Below, one piece after another: positions 1 through 8,724 of a DNA stretch of 64,000 bases. Origin of the DNA: an uncultured Eubacteriales bacterium. Its GTDB lineage: Bacteria > Bacillota > Clostridia > Christensenellales > Aristaeellaceae. Each line of letters opens with the position of its first letter. Position 1 is the stretch's first letter. The notes under the pieces were generated by a model that was not told where the DNA came from, did not search any database, and saw nothing but the letters and a program-made list of their open reading frames with translations. The stretch spans positions 1 to 64,000 of the forward strand of contig CADASK010000002.1 of NCBI GenBank assembly GCA_902790495.1, written 5' to 3'. Both the position numbers and the translations under genes were made by a program.

Positions 1-103
1 CCAGACCATTGCCTGTCCATTGTACAACTTAGGCAATGAGATGTCCCTCGCCCATGGCTGGTTGCCATGAACATGGGGCAAATATATAGTAACAGGAGGC
101 AAT

Positions 104-385
104 ATGATCATAGCAGTAATGTCATTCCGGCTGCATGCCCCCTGGGTACACAACTTGAAGGAAAAGAGAATGATCGTCAAGAGCCTCATCACACATCTGC
201 AGAACCGCTTCCATGTATCTGCGGCGGAGATCGATGAGCAGGATACGCATCAGATCATCGCGATCGGTGTGGCTGCCATATTGCCGCACAATGCCATGGC
301 GGACAGCCTGATGGATGAAATCTCTACTTTTGTGGAAGAGAACACAGAGGCGGAAATACTGGATGAACAGAGGGAAATCAGATAA
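104..385 (+). CDS. DUF503 family protein
   Basis: A 93-residue protein resembling the DUF503 family, small proteins of unknown function common in Bacillota. The N-terminal strand is followed by the LKEKRMIVKSL helix typical of the family. The length matches. A strong ribosome binding site (ACAGGAGG) lies 7 bases before the ATG. In many genomes DUF503 genes sit beside rbfA or nusA; here the next gene is an Rrf2 regulator with its own promoter, so the context gives no function. The 103 bases upstream contain only a weak hairpin (CATGGC/GCCATG). Confidence 0.8.
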   Translation: MIIAVMSFRLHAPWVHNLKEKRMIVKSLITHLQNRFHVSAAEIDEQDTHQIIAIGVAAILPHNAMADSLMDEISTFVEENTEAEILDEQREIR

Positions 386-564
386 GGATACTGGGATCAG
401 CATCAGCATTTCCACCAAGTCTGACCTGATTCTCCGGGATCTCGATCTGATAAAGCAGTTTCCCAGTGCACATGTACAGCGAGATCGTAACTGAATAACG
501 CGATAGGCCTGCAGTCTGGTTCTTATGAGCCGGATTGCTGACGTATTTGTTCCTTTGTCTACAA

Positions 565-593
565 TTGACTCGCCGATTATCCAGTATTATAAT
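565..593 (+). promoter_or_regulatory. Promoter of the Rrf2 regulator
   Basis: TTGACT (565-570) and TATAAT (588-593) are separated by 17 bases. The start codon of the Rrf2 gene is 26 bases downstream. The close spacing leaves room for autoregulation by the Rrf2 protein, but no operator is proven. Confidence 0.75.
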
Positions 594-618
594 AGACATG
601 ATACTTGGAGGTGAGTGA

Positions 619-1071
619 ATGCTTATTTCGACGAAGGGACGTTATGCTGCGCGTATGCTTGTCGATATTGCCATGAACCAGGGAGACAATGGATATGTTT
701 CCATGAAAGATGTGGCCTCACGTCAGCAGATTTCAAAAAAATACATGGAAGCTTTTACGGCCCCGCTCGCATCGGCTGGGATTCTGGGAATCCGGCGAGG
801 TAAAACCGGAGGCTACCGCTTGTTGCTTCCTCCGGAGCAAATCACGCTTTGGCAGATTGTCAGCCTGATCGAAGGACCTTTGCATGCGGTTGCGTGTCTA
901 GAGCGTCCTGTCAACGAATGCGCCAGGTGTGGTTTCTGCATCACACTTCCTGCCTGGGAAGGGCTGGAAAAAGTGGTACATGATTATCTGGAATCGGTTT
1001 CTTTACAGCAACTGATCGATCAGGCTAAGCCTCAGCCCTCCAATCTTGAGGATTACCCCTGCGGTGTGTAG
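619..1071 (+). CDS. Rrf2 family transcriptional regulator with Cys cluster
   Basis: A 150-residue Rrf2-type regulator. An N-terminal winged helix (residues 1-70, ending with the family's GGYRL wing) is followed by a dimerisation helix. Cysteines at residues 93, 101, 104 and 107 sit where IscR-type members bind an Fe-S cluster. CymR-type members without the cluster sense the cysteine synthase complex instead. The ATG at 619 is chosen over the upstream ATG at 615 because GGAGGT is 6 bases before it. The neighbourhood (cysteine desulfurase and sulfhydrylase fragments, a transporter with a Cys/Met leader) suggests sulfur or Fe-S control. That role is inferred. Confidence 0.88.
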   Translation: MLISTKGRYAARMLVDIAMNQGDNGYVSMKDVASRQQISKKYMEAFTAPLASAGILGIRRGKTGGYRLLLPPEQITLWQIVSLIEGPLHAVACLERPVNECARCGFCITLPAWEGLEKVVHDYLESVSLQQLIDQAKPQPSNLEDYPCGV

Positions 1072-1094
1072 GAAAAACTGTCGAACAGCATACA

Positions 1095-1130
1095 AAAGCC
1101 TGCTGAAGCGATTAGTTCAGCAGGCTTTCT
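1095..1130. terminator. Bidirectional terminator between convergent genes
   Basis: Perfect inverted repeat AAAGCCTGCTGAA/TTCAGCAGGCTTT with an 8-base loop. It is A-rich on the left and T-rich on the right, so it can stop both the Rrf2 gene (+) and the symporter gene (-). Confidence 0.85.
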
Positions 1131-1151
1131 TCTGTTTTCTGCTTTTTTTGA

Positions 1152-2381
1152 TCAGTTAGCTTTCTCTGGAAGCTTGCATGTTCTTTTCATGGCCACGGCG
1201 GAGGCGATATCTCCCAGAACATTGCAGCAGGTTGCCCCTGCGTCCACCAGAATATTGACGCTTACATACATTCCCATAATTCCCGCGGGAAGCCCCGCGA
1301 TCGCCGCCAGCGCAGCGAAGGAAGCGATCGCACTGTTCGGGACGCCCGGCGCGCCGATACTGAGCAGCGTGTTGCTCAGCAAAACCACCGCCAGAAGACC
1401 ATAGGGCAATTCCGTTCCCGTGGCGTTAGCAAAAAATACAATCATAAATGACATGACGATGGAAACCGCGTCCATATTGATCGTCGCGCCGAGAGGAAGT
1501 GCCAGCGAGGAGATTTCATTTGGCACTTCCATCTCATCAGCGCAGCGCTTACTGATGGGTAGGGTCGCTGATGATGACGCTGTTCCGAAAGCATTCAGCG
1601 CAGCTGGAAGCACGGTGACGAAGAAGCGCTTCATGCTGAACTTTCCAATTCCTTTGACGATGATCAGACCATAAACGATAAAAATATACAGAGCCATAAC
1701 TAGATAAAGAATTCCGAGAACTGCTGCCAATGAAAGAATAGTTTGAAGGCCATTCGCATGGACGGTTCCAGCGAGTGAGCAGAACACGCCGACCGGCGTC
1801 GTATACATTACCGCTGAAATGATTTTCACGGAAATCTCATCCACTGCCTCGCATAGCATGACAAAAGGAGACGCCTTTTCACCCAGCACAAGGCAGGCAA
1901 TACCAACGATAATCGCAAATGCCAGAACCTGGAGCATATTTCCGTTCACAAAGGAGGCAAATGGATTGGCGGGGATCAGGTTTTTGATGGTGTCCACAAT
2001 GCTTGTAAACTCCGCCGCCTGCACCTCGGATTCAGCCATTTCAATGGTTACGCCTGTCCCGATATTCAGCGCCTTGGGAAGAAACAGGCCCAGCAGGCTA
2101 GCAAAGAGCGTTGTCCCAATGAAGTACAGCAGCGCTTGACCGCCCACCTTGCCGGTAGCGGATACGCTGCCGATCCCCTTGATGCCGACGATCAGGGAAC
2201 AGAACACCAAAGGATAGATCATCATGGTCAGACCGTGGAGATAGATGGTGCTGATCAGGCTGGTGACCGGTTCCGCCCAGTCAGGCATAATAAGACCGAA
2301 AAGCGCGCCAAGCAATAGCCCCAGAAAGATGGCGATGCTCAGGCGTATCGCTTTTTTGTTGTGATGGAGGGATGTAGCCAT
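1152..2381 (-). CDS. Dicarboxylate/amino acid:cation symporter (DAACS family)
   Basis: A 409-residue membrane protein of the GltP/DctA/TcyP family, which imports dicarboxylates, glutamate or cystine with Na+ or H+. It has about eight hydrophobic segments, the serine-rich reentrant motif (ASSSATLP) and a variant of the NMDGT substrate motif reading NMDAV. That change, together with nearby sulfur genes, makes plain glutamate specificity doubtful and a cystine-type substrate possible. The ATG at 2381 is preferred to an upstream GTG because AAGGAG lies 8 bases before it. It sits 15 bases after the ECF S-component gene, so both are probably cotranscribed. Confidence 0.88.
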   Translation of the reverse strand: MATSLHHNKKAIRLSIAIFLGLLLGALFGLIMPDWAEPVTSLISTIYLHGLTMMIYPLVFCSLIVGIKGIGSVSATGKVGGQALLYFIGTTLFASLLGLFLPKALNIGTGVTIEMAESEVQAAEFTSIVDTIKNLIPANPFASFVNGNMLQVLAFAIIVGIACLVLGEKASPFVMLCEAVDEISVKIISAVMYTTPVGVFCSLAGTVHANGLQTILSLAAVLGILYLVMALYIFIVYGLIIVKGIGKFSMKRFFVTVLPAALNAFGTASSSATLPISKRCADEMEVPNEISSLALPLGATINMDAVSIVMSFMIVFFANATGTELPYGLLAVVLLSNTLLSIGAPGVPNSAIASFAALAAIAGLPAGIMGMYVSVNILVDAGATCCNVLGDIASAVAMKRTCKLPEKAN

Positions 2382-2396
2382 GTCCTGCACTCCTTA

Positions 2397-2942
2397 TCAA
2401 TCATGAAGAATTCTTTGAAACAGGGCGCCGATCCGCATCGGATAAATCAGCATGACGGATACAATTGCGCCAAAGCCTGCCTGAAGAATCTGAAAAGGCA
2501 GTTTTAGAATGGCGTACTCAGGGGTTGAATAGATATATGCTCTTCCCAAGGTGTAGCCGAGTACCATGATGACCGCTCCGACAGTCACCGCGATAGATGA
2601 TGACACCACGGGCTTCTTTGTCAGAAGCTTATGTGATATCACAGAGACAATCACCGCCTGCAATCCATGAGTGACCAGCGATACAAACATCGGAGCCGGA
2701 TAAAAGAAAAAGTCGCCCAGGAAAGAACCGATGCCGCCGACCACAAAGGCTGCGAACGGATCCAATAGAATGGCTGCCGTATCGATGACAGCGTCACAAA
2801 AGTACAGGTGGCCGCCCGGGACAGGAATGCTGAATGTACTCAGAGACAATATGACATTCATTCCCATGAATAACGCCGTTGTTGTCAGCCAGCGCACAGA
2901 CCCGCGGCGCAGAGTGACTGCAGTATTGCTCATTTTGCTCAC
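2397..2942 (-). CDS. ECF transporter S component
   Basis: A 181-residue integral membrane protein with about five to six hydrophobic segments. It resembles the ECF_trnsprt/DUF1393-type substrate-binding subunits of energy-coupling factor vitamin importers (PVPGGHLYFCDAV, then a GGIGSFLGDFFFYPAP loop). Such subunits bind the vitamin in the membrane and share the EcfA/A'/T module, which is not encoded here. The substrate cannot be read from the sequence. The neighbouring symporter gene starts 15 bases downstream. Confidence 0.8.
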   Translation of the reverse strand: MSKMSNTAVTLRRGSVRWLTTTALFMGMNVILSLSTFSIPVPGGHLYFCDAVIDTAAILLDPFAAFVVGGIGSFLGDFFFYPAPMFVSLVTHGLQAVIVSVISHKLLTKKPVVSSSIAVTVGAVIMVLGYTLGRAYIYSTPEYAILKLPFQILQAGFGAIVSVMLIYPMRIGALFQRILHD

Positions 2943-3007
2943 TTCCTTTATCGAAGATAGAGGGATGCGAGCGCATCCGCATCCCTCCGTTATCTGTTTT
3001 CACCGGA

Positions 3008-3560
3008 TTATTTGATTGCTTCGAACGCCGCGCCAAGGGCCGCAATCAGATCCTTCACGTTCTCCGTGCCGATGGATAGCCTGATGGTGTTCGGGCGTAT
3101 GCCCTGATCCAGCAGCTCCTCGTCCGTCAGCTGGCTGTGGGTTGTCGTGTAGGGATGGATGACCAGGGATTTTACATCCGCCACGTTGGCCAGCAGAGAG
3201 AAGATGGCCAGGTTGTCGATGAACTTCTTGGCAGTGTCGCTGTCGCCTTTGATCTCAAAGGTGAAAATGCTGCCGCCGCCGTTCGGGAAATACTTCTTGT
3301 ATAGCGTATGACTGGGTTCCGAGGGCAGCGCCGGATGATGCACAGCCTCCACCTGCGGATGCTTCGAGAGATAGTCCACGATCTTCAATGCGTTTTCGAC
3401 ATGACGCTCCACACGGAGAGACAGCGTTTCCAGCCCCTGCAGGAAGATGAAAGCGTGGAATGGGGATAGCGTCGAACCCGTGTCGCGCAGCAGGATGGCG
3501 CGGATGTAGGTAGCGAAGGCCGCCGGGCCTACCGCGTCATAGAAAGTGTCGGCTTGCATA
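3008..3560 (-). pseudogene. O-acetylhomoserine sulfhydrylase, C-terminal fragment
   Basis: The reading frame encodes the last ~180 residues of an O-acetylhomoserine aminocarboxypropyltransferase, a PLP enzyme that makes homocysteine from O-acetylhomoserine and sulfide. Family segments include GPAAFATYIRAILLRDTG, LETLSLRVERHVENALK and the C-terminal PNTIRLSIGTEN. The N-terminal half, with the cofactor lysine, is missing. The fragment begins abruptly where a truncated cysteine desulfurase ends, in another frame and without a start codon of its own. It is therefore inactive unless the junction is an assembly artefact. Confidence 0.8.
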
Positions 3561-3803
3561 AACGATTCCCTGAATAGCTGTGTTATTGCTTTCACTGGCT
3601 CCGGAAGTGAAAATGATCTCATCCGGCTGAACGTGGAAAAGGCAGGCAATCTGATCCCGCGCCTCCTCCATCATTTGATTCGTGGCGATGCCGGCGGCGT
3701 GACGCGCGTTGGCGTTGCCAAGGCAATTTGCTTCCGCCTCCAGGAAAGCGTCAATCGCCTGCTTGCAGACAGGCGTGTGGGCGGTGTAATCCAGATAAAT
3801 CAT
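3540..3803 (-). pseudogene. Cysteine desulfurase (NifS/IscS type), N-terminal fragment
   Basis: The ATG at 3803 overlaps the azlD stop (ATGA). The first ~85 residues match cysteine desulfurases: a MIYLDY start, an HAAG segment, the FTSGASESNN motif that contacts PLP, then AIQGIVYASRH. After that the frame runs into sulfhydrylase sequence and stops at 3537. The catalytic lysine and cysteine are lost. Overlap with azlD implies translational coupling before the truncation. The break at about 3545-3555 is discussed in the findings. Confidence 0.8.
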
Positions 3804-4123
3804 GCAATCACCCTGATCAAAATCATATAAGCGGCGGTTCCAAGAAAGATGCTCAGCAGAGTCTGATGCTTCCACCGGTAGCTTGCCGCGGTGAACAGCA
3901 CGGCAACCAGACTCTGAACACTGGTATGCGTAATATTCCCTTTGACTCCGCGCAGACAGTAGACAATCAACACCGCCATAATGGCTGAGGGGAGAACTGA
4001 GCCGAGCCGCACGAGCCATTCCGGCATTTTTCTTTCCCCGTGAAAGAAAAGAAACGGCAGCGCTCTGAGAAGGAAGGTGACCGCCGCGGAAACCGCCACT
4101 GCGCTAATGAAATAGACAGTCAC
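3800..4123 (-). CDS. azlD: AzlD-type branched-chain amino acid exporter small subunit
   Basis: A 107-residue protein with about four hydrophobic segments and the AzlD pattern (VTFLLRALPF near the N-terminus, then LPSAIMAVLIVYCLR). AzlD pairs with AzlC to export branched-chain amino acids or analogues. The start overlaps the azlC stop by 4 bases, indicating coupled translation and a 1:1 complex. Its own stop overlaps the start of the desulfurase fragment. True substrate unknown. Confidence 0.85.
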   Translation of the reverse strand: MTVYFISAVAVSAAVTFLLRALPFLFFHGERKMPEWLVRLGSVLPSAIMAVLIVYCLRGVKGNITHTSVQSLVAVLFTAASYRWKHQTLLSIFLGTAAYMILIRVIA

Positions 4124-4806
4124 GCCTCCACCTTCTTTCTCTGGTTCCAGATGACCAGCAAAGCGGATGTAATCATCAGCGCAGGAAGCATGAAACTGCT
4201 TTCACCAAAGATCATCAGACAGATAACACCCACGGCCAGCCCTGAGACGGCCGGAAAATGATGATGCGCCTTTTCCCACTGATCGACGGATATGGTCACG
4301 AAGAGCGCTGTCATGCAAAAGTCGATGCCTTCCATGGAAAAGGGCATTAACTGACCAAGGACGCTGCCGAGAATCGCACCGATCATCCAATAGCAGCGGG
4401 CCAGCGCCGCGATGTAAAACATGACATCATGCCGTTCTTTCTCTGGAAGTTCCAGCATACAGTTGATCGCGTAGGTTTCATCTGTCATGGTATGAATCAT
4501 ATAAGGCTTTCTTCTTCCCATGCGATTGAAATCCTGTACAAAGGACAAACTGTAAAAGATCTGCCTGCTGTTCATGAAACAGGCTGTCAATCCGATCGTA
4601 ATGATGGATGCCCCCGCGGACAAAAGGGACGTGAACACAAACTGAAACGCGCCGGTATAGACAGTCAGGCTGACAAGCAAAGAGTCATACCAGTGGAAAC
4701 CGGCCTCCTCCATCAATATTCCGTATGCCATGCTGACAAAGAGATAGCTGCACAGGATCGGAATGGATTTAATAATGGAGAATTGCGCCAATTCTCTTCG
4801 GTTCAT
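4120..4806 (-). CDS. azlC: AzlC family branched-chain amino acid exporter large subunit
   Basis: A 228-residue membrane protein. It carries family signatures: SMAYGILMEEAGF near residue 25, VYTGAFQFVF, the NSRQIFYSLSF segment near residue 80, and the DETYA motif near residue 109. With AzlD it forms a two-subunit exporter for branched-chain amino acids. It lies 60 bases after copA on the same strand, so readthrough from the copper genes is possible. The ATG at 4806 gives the usual family length. Confidence 0.88.
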   Translation of the reverse strand: MNRRELAQFSIIKSIPILCSYLFVSMAYGILMEEAGFHWYDSLLVSLTVYTGAFQFVFTSLLSAGASIITIGLTACFMNSRQIFYSLSFVQDFNRMGRRKPYMIHTMTDETYAINCMLELPEKERHDVMFYIAALARCYWMIGAILGSVLGQLMPFSMEGIDFCMTALFVTISVDQWEKAHHHFPAVSGLAVGVICLMIFGESSFMLPALMITSALLVIWNQRKKVEA

Positions 4807-4866
4807 CTCAGTTTCCTCCCGATAGCAGAAAAGCCATTTTTTCTGCTGCGCTTTTCTGCCTCTCTT

Positions 4867-7407
4867 TTAAAGTGAGAGTATACCGGTTACCTGATAATCC
4901 TCCGTTTCCACGGCCTGGCGGAGCAGCGCTTCGTCTATCACCTGTTCCGCTTGTACAAAAGCCTTTCCCGCCTGATGATCCGCCTTCGCGCTGATCACGC
5001 CGGGAATGGATTCCAGCGCCTTTTTTACCCTTGCTTCGCAATGCTCGCACATCATGCCGTCGATGGTCAATTCCATCCGCACCTGGGGAGATGGCGCAGC
5101 GGAAACCGTCCTGATTTCAGGAGCGAGCTGAAGTGTCGGACCGCCCTGCCTTCCATGCAGACGGACGAAGTTCAGCCGCAGGGCGTTGCTGACCACGCAG
5201 AAGCTGGATAGGCTCATGGCGGCCGCTCCGAACATGGGGTTCAGCGTCCAGCCGAAAATGGGGATAAACACGCCCGCCGCCAGGGGAATGCCGATCACAT
5301 TATAGATAAAGGCCCAGAAAAGGTTCTGGTGAATGTTCCGCAGGGTAGCACGGCTCAGGCGGATAGCAGCGGGCACGTCGGATAAGCGGCTCTTCATCAG
5401 TACCACGTCCGCCGCGTCGATGGCCACGTCGGTGCCTGCGCCGATGGCGATACCCATATCCGCGCGGGTCAGGGCCGGAGCGTCGTTGATGCCGTCGCCC
5501 ACCATGGCGGCTTTGCCGCTTTCCTGCAGCTGCCGGATGGCCAGCTCCTTGCCGTCGGGCTTGACGCCGGCGATCACCTCGTCCACGCCGGCCTGCCTGC
5601 CGATGGCCTGGGCCGTGCGCTCATTGTCCCCGGTCAGCATCACGACTCTGACACCCATATTGCGAAGCTCGGATATGGCCTGGGGGCTGTCCTCCTTGAT
5701 CACGTCCGCCACGGCGATCATGCCAATCAGCTGACCGTCTCGGGCGAACAGCAGTGGGGTTTTGCCCTCCCCAGACAGCGCCTGGGCCTTCTTTTCCATA
5801 TCGGTGGGAAGCCGCATTTCATTCTGGATAAAGGTTACGCTGCCGCCAAATATATTTTCCCCTTCCAGGGAGGCGCGGATGCCGCTGCCGGGCAGGGCTT
5901 CAAAATTCTTCACCTGCGCAAGGGCGATGTTTTGTTCTTCCGCTTTCCGGATAATGGCTTTTGCCAAGGGATGCTCACTGTGCCGCTCGGCGGAGGCCGC
6001 CAGAGCCAGCAGCGTTTTTTCGTCAAAGCCAGGAGCGGGCACAAGATCGGTCACACAAGGTTCGCCCTGGGTGATGGTGCCGGTCTTGTCCAGGGCCACG
6101 ATCTTGATCCTCCCCGTTTCCTCCAGGGACGCGGCGGTTTTGAACAGAATGCCGTTCTTCGCGCCCACGCCGTTGCCCACCATGATGGCAACGGGGGTCG
6201 CAAGGCCCAGCGCACAGGGACAGGAAATCACCAGCACGCTGATACCCCGGGCCAAGGCGTAGCCCGTATCCTGGCCCGCCAGCATCCACACCGCGGCGGT
6301 AACGATGGCAATGCCAATCACCACCGGCACGAAGATGCCGGACACCTTGTCGGCGATCTTGGCGATGGGGGCCTTGGTGGCCGCCGCGTCGCTGACCATG
6401 CGGATGATCTGGCTTAAGGTGGTATCTTCACCCACCCGGGTGGCCTGGCACTTGAGGAACCCGGATTGATTCACCGTGGCAGCGGATACGCTGTCGCCTG
6501 CGGCTTTATCCACGGGCACGCTTTCGCCGGTCAGGGCCGCTTCGTTGACCGCGCTGCTGCCCTCCAGCACGATGCCGTCCACCGGGATGCTGTCGCCGGG
6601 ACGCACCACGAATATATCGCCCTGTTTCACTTGGGCAATGGGCACTTCCGTTTCTTTTCCGTCCCGCAGCAAAACGGCGGTCTTGGGGGCCAGGTTCATC
6701 AGGCCCTTCAGGGCGTCCGTTGTCTTGCCCTTGGCCCGGGCTTCCAGCATCTTGCCCACGGTAATCAGCGTCAATATGGTAGCGGCGGATTCAAAATAGA
6801 AATCCATCATGTAAGTCATGACTGCCGATTCATCCCCGTCCACCACGGACCGGGTCATGGCAAAAAGCACATACAGGCTCCACAAGAAGGAGGCCGACGC
6901 GCCCAGGGCCACCAGGCTGTCCATATTGGGGGCGCGGTGCCACAGGGCCTTGAAGCCGCTGATGAAGAATTTCTGGTTGATCACCATGATGAGGCCCGTC
7001 AGCACCAACTGCACCATGCCCATGGCCACGTGGTTGCCGTCAAACCAGGCGGGCAGGGGCCAGCCCCACATCATATGGCCCATGGACAGATACAAAAGCG
7101 GGATCAATAGGATCACGGAGGCGATCAGCCGCTTTTTGAGGATGGGCGTTTCTCTGTCCTTGAGCGCCTCCTCATCTGCGGAAGCGGCGCTTTCCGCCGC
7201 TTTGGCGCTGGTTTTCAGGCTGGCGCCGTAGCCCGCCGCTTCCACAGCGCTGATGATGGCCTGGGAAGAGGCGGAGCCCTCCACGCCCATGGAATTGGTC
7301 AGCAGGCTCACCGAGCAATTTGTCACCCCCGGCACCTTGCTGACCGCTTTTTCCACCCGGGATTGGCAGGCGGCGCAGCTCATGCCCGTTACAAAATATT
7401 GTTCCAT
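4867..7407 (-). CDS. copA: Copper-translocating P-type ATPase with N- and C-terminal HMA domains
   Basis: An 846-residue P1B-type ATPase expected to export Cu(I) across the cytoplasmic membrane. Visible parts are an N-terminal metal-binding domain with CAAC at residues 11-14, the actuator TGES motif, the membrane CPC metal site at residues 396-398, the phosphorylated DKTG aspartate at 440, the GDGIND hinge motif, and a second metal-binding domain (GMMCEHC) at the very C-terminus. A C-terminal HMA is unusual for CopA, where such domains normally precede the core. The gene follows the SafE-like gene by 18 bases, forming a copper-handling group. No CopY-type or CsoR-type operator was recognised. 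Confidence 0.93.
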   Translation of the reverse strand: MEQYFVTGMSCAACQSRVEKAVSKVPGVTNCSVSLLTNSMGVEGSASSQAIISAVEAAGYGASLKTSAKAAESAASADEEALKDRETPILKKRLIASVILLIPLLYLSMGHMMWGWPLPAWFDGNHVAMGMVQLVLTGLIMVINQKFFISGFKALWHRAPNMDSLVALGASASFLWSLYVLFAMTRSVVDGDESAVMTYMMDFYFESAATILTLITVGKMLEARAKGKTTDALKGLMNLAPKTAVLLRDGKETEVPIAQVKQGDIFVVRPGDSIPVDGIVLEGSSAVNEAALTGESVPVDKAAGDSVSAATVNQSGFLKCQATRVGEDTTLSQIIRMVSDAAATKAPIAKIADKVSGIFVPVVIGIAIVTAAVWMLAGQDTGYALARGISVLVISCPCALGLATPVAIMVGNGVGAKNGILFKTAASLEETGRIKIVALDKTGTITQGEPCVTDLVPAPGFDEKTLLALAASAERHSEHPLAKAIIRKAEEQNIALAQVKNFEALPGSGIRASLEGENIFGGSVTFIQNEMRLPTDMEKKAQALSGEGKTPLLFARDGQLIGMIAVADVIKEDSPQAISELRNMGVRVVMLTGDNERTAQAIGRQAGVDEVIAGVKPDGKELAIRQLQESGKAAMVGDGINDAPALTRADMGIAIGAGTDVAIDAADVVLMKSRLSDVPAAIRLSRATLRNIHQNLFWAFIYNVIGIPLAAGVFIPIFGWTLNPMFGAAAMSLSSFCVVSNALRLNFVRLHGRQGGPTLQLAPEIRTVSAAPSPQVRMELTIDGMMCEHCEARVKKALESIPGVISAKADHQAGKAFVQAEQVIDEALLRQAVETEDYQVTGILSL

Positions 7408-7425
7408 TTTTCTCTCTCCCCAAAA

Positions 7426-8724
7426 TTATTCTTCCACGGTTATGGAGCCGTGCAGCATGCCCATCCAGCAGGTGTAGGGGATCACCCCAGGCTCCTGTGC
7501 CGTAAACTCCACCACGTTGTCCCCCTCCTGCAAAGGAACCCGCAGGTTCAGGGCAGGGATGACCATTTCGTTATTGCAGCCGGTGATTTTTCCCTCCCCA
7601 GCGTGGATCACCCAGCGCACGGGAACGCCCGCTTTCACCGTAATGTCGGGGTAGCCCCGCCATTCCAATTCGGAATTGACCGTCTGATAGGTTTCGGTGA
7701 TGGTGGAAGAATCTGCCTGCACCATCTGGGCAGGCAAACGTACCTGCACGCCGGAAAGGGACAGACCGCGGGTCAGCATCGCCATGCCCATCACCAGCAC
7801 CAGCACGCCGGAGGCGATGCGCATGGGCTTAGCAAAGCGCTTATTCAGCTTGCCGCTGACCAGGCCGAAGCCCAGCATGAGGGGGATGGTGCCCAAGCAG
7901 AAACAGGCCATCGAAAGCGCGCCCATGTACCAGCTGCCCGTAGACAGGGCATACAGCTGCATGGCCTGCAGCGGGCCGCAGGGCATCAGGCCATTCACCA
8001 GTCCGATCCACAGGGAAGAATTTCTCCCTTTTCCCAGCAGCTTGGCTCGAAGTCCCACCGGCAGCGTGGGCAGAGCGCCTTTGAGCACGCTCAAGTCCAG
8101 CATATTCAGCGCCATGAGCACCATGAACGCGGCGGCGATGATCTGGATGGCGGCCTGCATGTCTGTGCTGATGCGCAGCATAGAGCCCAAGGCCCCCACG
8201 ATGCCGCCCACCACGGTATAGGAAATCAGGCGGCCTGCGTTATACTGGATATTGGAAGCGCTGATCTTTTTTCCCGATTGGGCGGAGGCAGCGCTTTGAG
8301 CCAGGTTGATGCCTCCGCACATGGCCACGCAGTGCAGGGATGTGAGCAGACCTACCACAAACAGCGCGCCCAGGCTCATACCCGTACGGGCCGTGGGAAA
8401 AGCGCTGAGCAGGCCTTCCAGAGGTGTTAGTGCAAAGAGCAGATATAGGGCGGCAAGCACCAAAACAGCGCAAAGCAGCGTCAGCGCCTTTCGCAGCAGG
8501 CTTTTGTTCTCACCTTTCAATTCATATCCTGCCTGAGCGATGCGCTCCGCCAGCTTTCCTTCGGGCAGGCGGCTTTCTTCCAATTGGGCCGTCAGCGTAC
8601 CCGCCCGATAATCAGCCTTGGGAGATGAAAGACCATCCAAGTCTTTCACTGCTCTTAAAATGGCCGTCTCACAGTGAGGACAGTGCATCCCCGCGATATG
8701 CCAGGTTTTGTTCTGCACGTTCAT
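7426..8724 (-). CDS. HMA - SafE/TauE-like membrane domain - cupredoxin-like fusion protein
   Basis: A 432-residue, three-part protein. Residues 1-65 form a heavy-metal domain (GMHCPHC, Cys15 and Cys18). A short hydrophobic stretch (about 80-105) leads into a six-segment UPF0016/SafE-like (DsbD-type sulfite exporter) region at about 118-320, with GLLTSLHCVAMCGGI and GLVNGLMPCGPLQAM. The C-terminal ~90 residues form a cupredoxin-like domain with possible copper ligands (GCNNEM, PYTCWMGM). Such proteins are linked to copper delivery to cytochrome oxidase or copper export. Its start overlaps the DUF2318 gene stop by 4 bases. A role in copper transfer across the membrane is inferred from the domains and the copA neighbour. 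Confidence 0.85.
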   Translation of the reverse strand: MNVQNKTWHIAGMHCPHCETAILRAVKDLDGLSSPKADYRAGTLTAQLEESRLPEGKLAERIAQAGYELKGENKSLLRKALTLLCAVLVLAALYLLFALTPLEGLLSAFPTARTGMSLGALFVVGLLTSLHCVAMCGGINLAQSAASAQSGKKISASNIQYNAGRLISYTVVGGIVGALGSMLRISTDMQAAIQIIAAAFMVLMALNMLDLSVLKGALPTLPVGLRAKLLGKGRNSSLWIGLVNGLMPCGPLQAMQLYALSTGSWYMGALSMACFCLGTIPLMLGFGLVSGKLNKRFAKPMRIASGVLVLVMGMAMLTRGLSLSGVQVRLPAQMVQADSSTITETYQTVNSELEWRGYPDITVKAGVPVRWVIHAGEGKITGCNNEMVIPALNLRVPLQEGDNVVEFTAQEPGVIPYTCWMGMLHGSITVEE

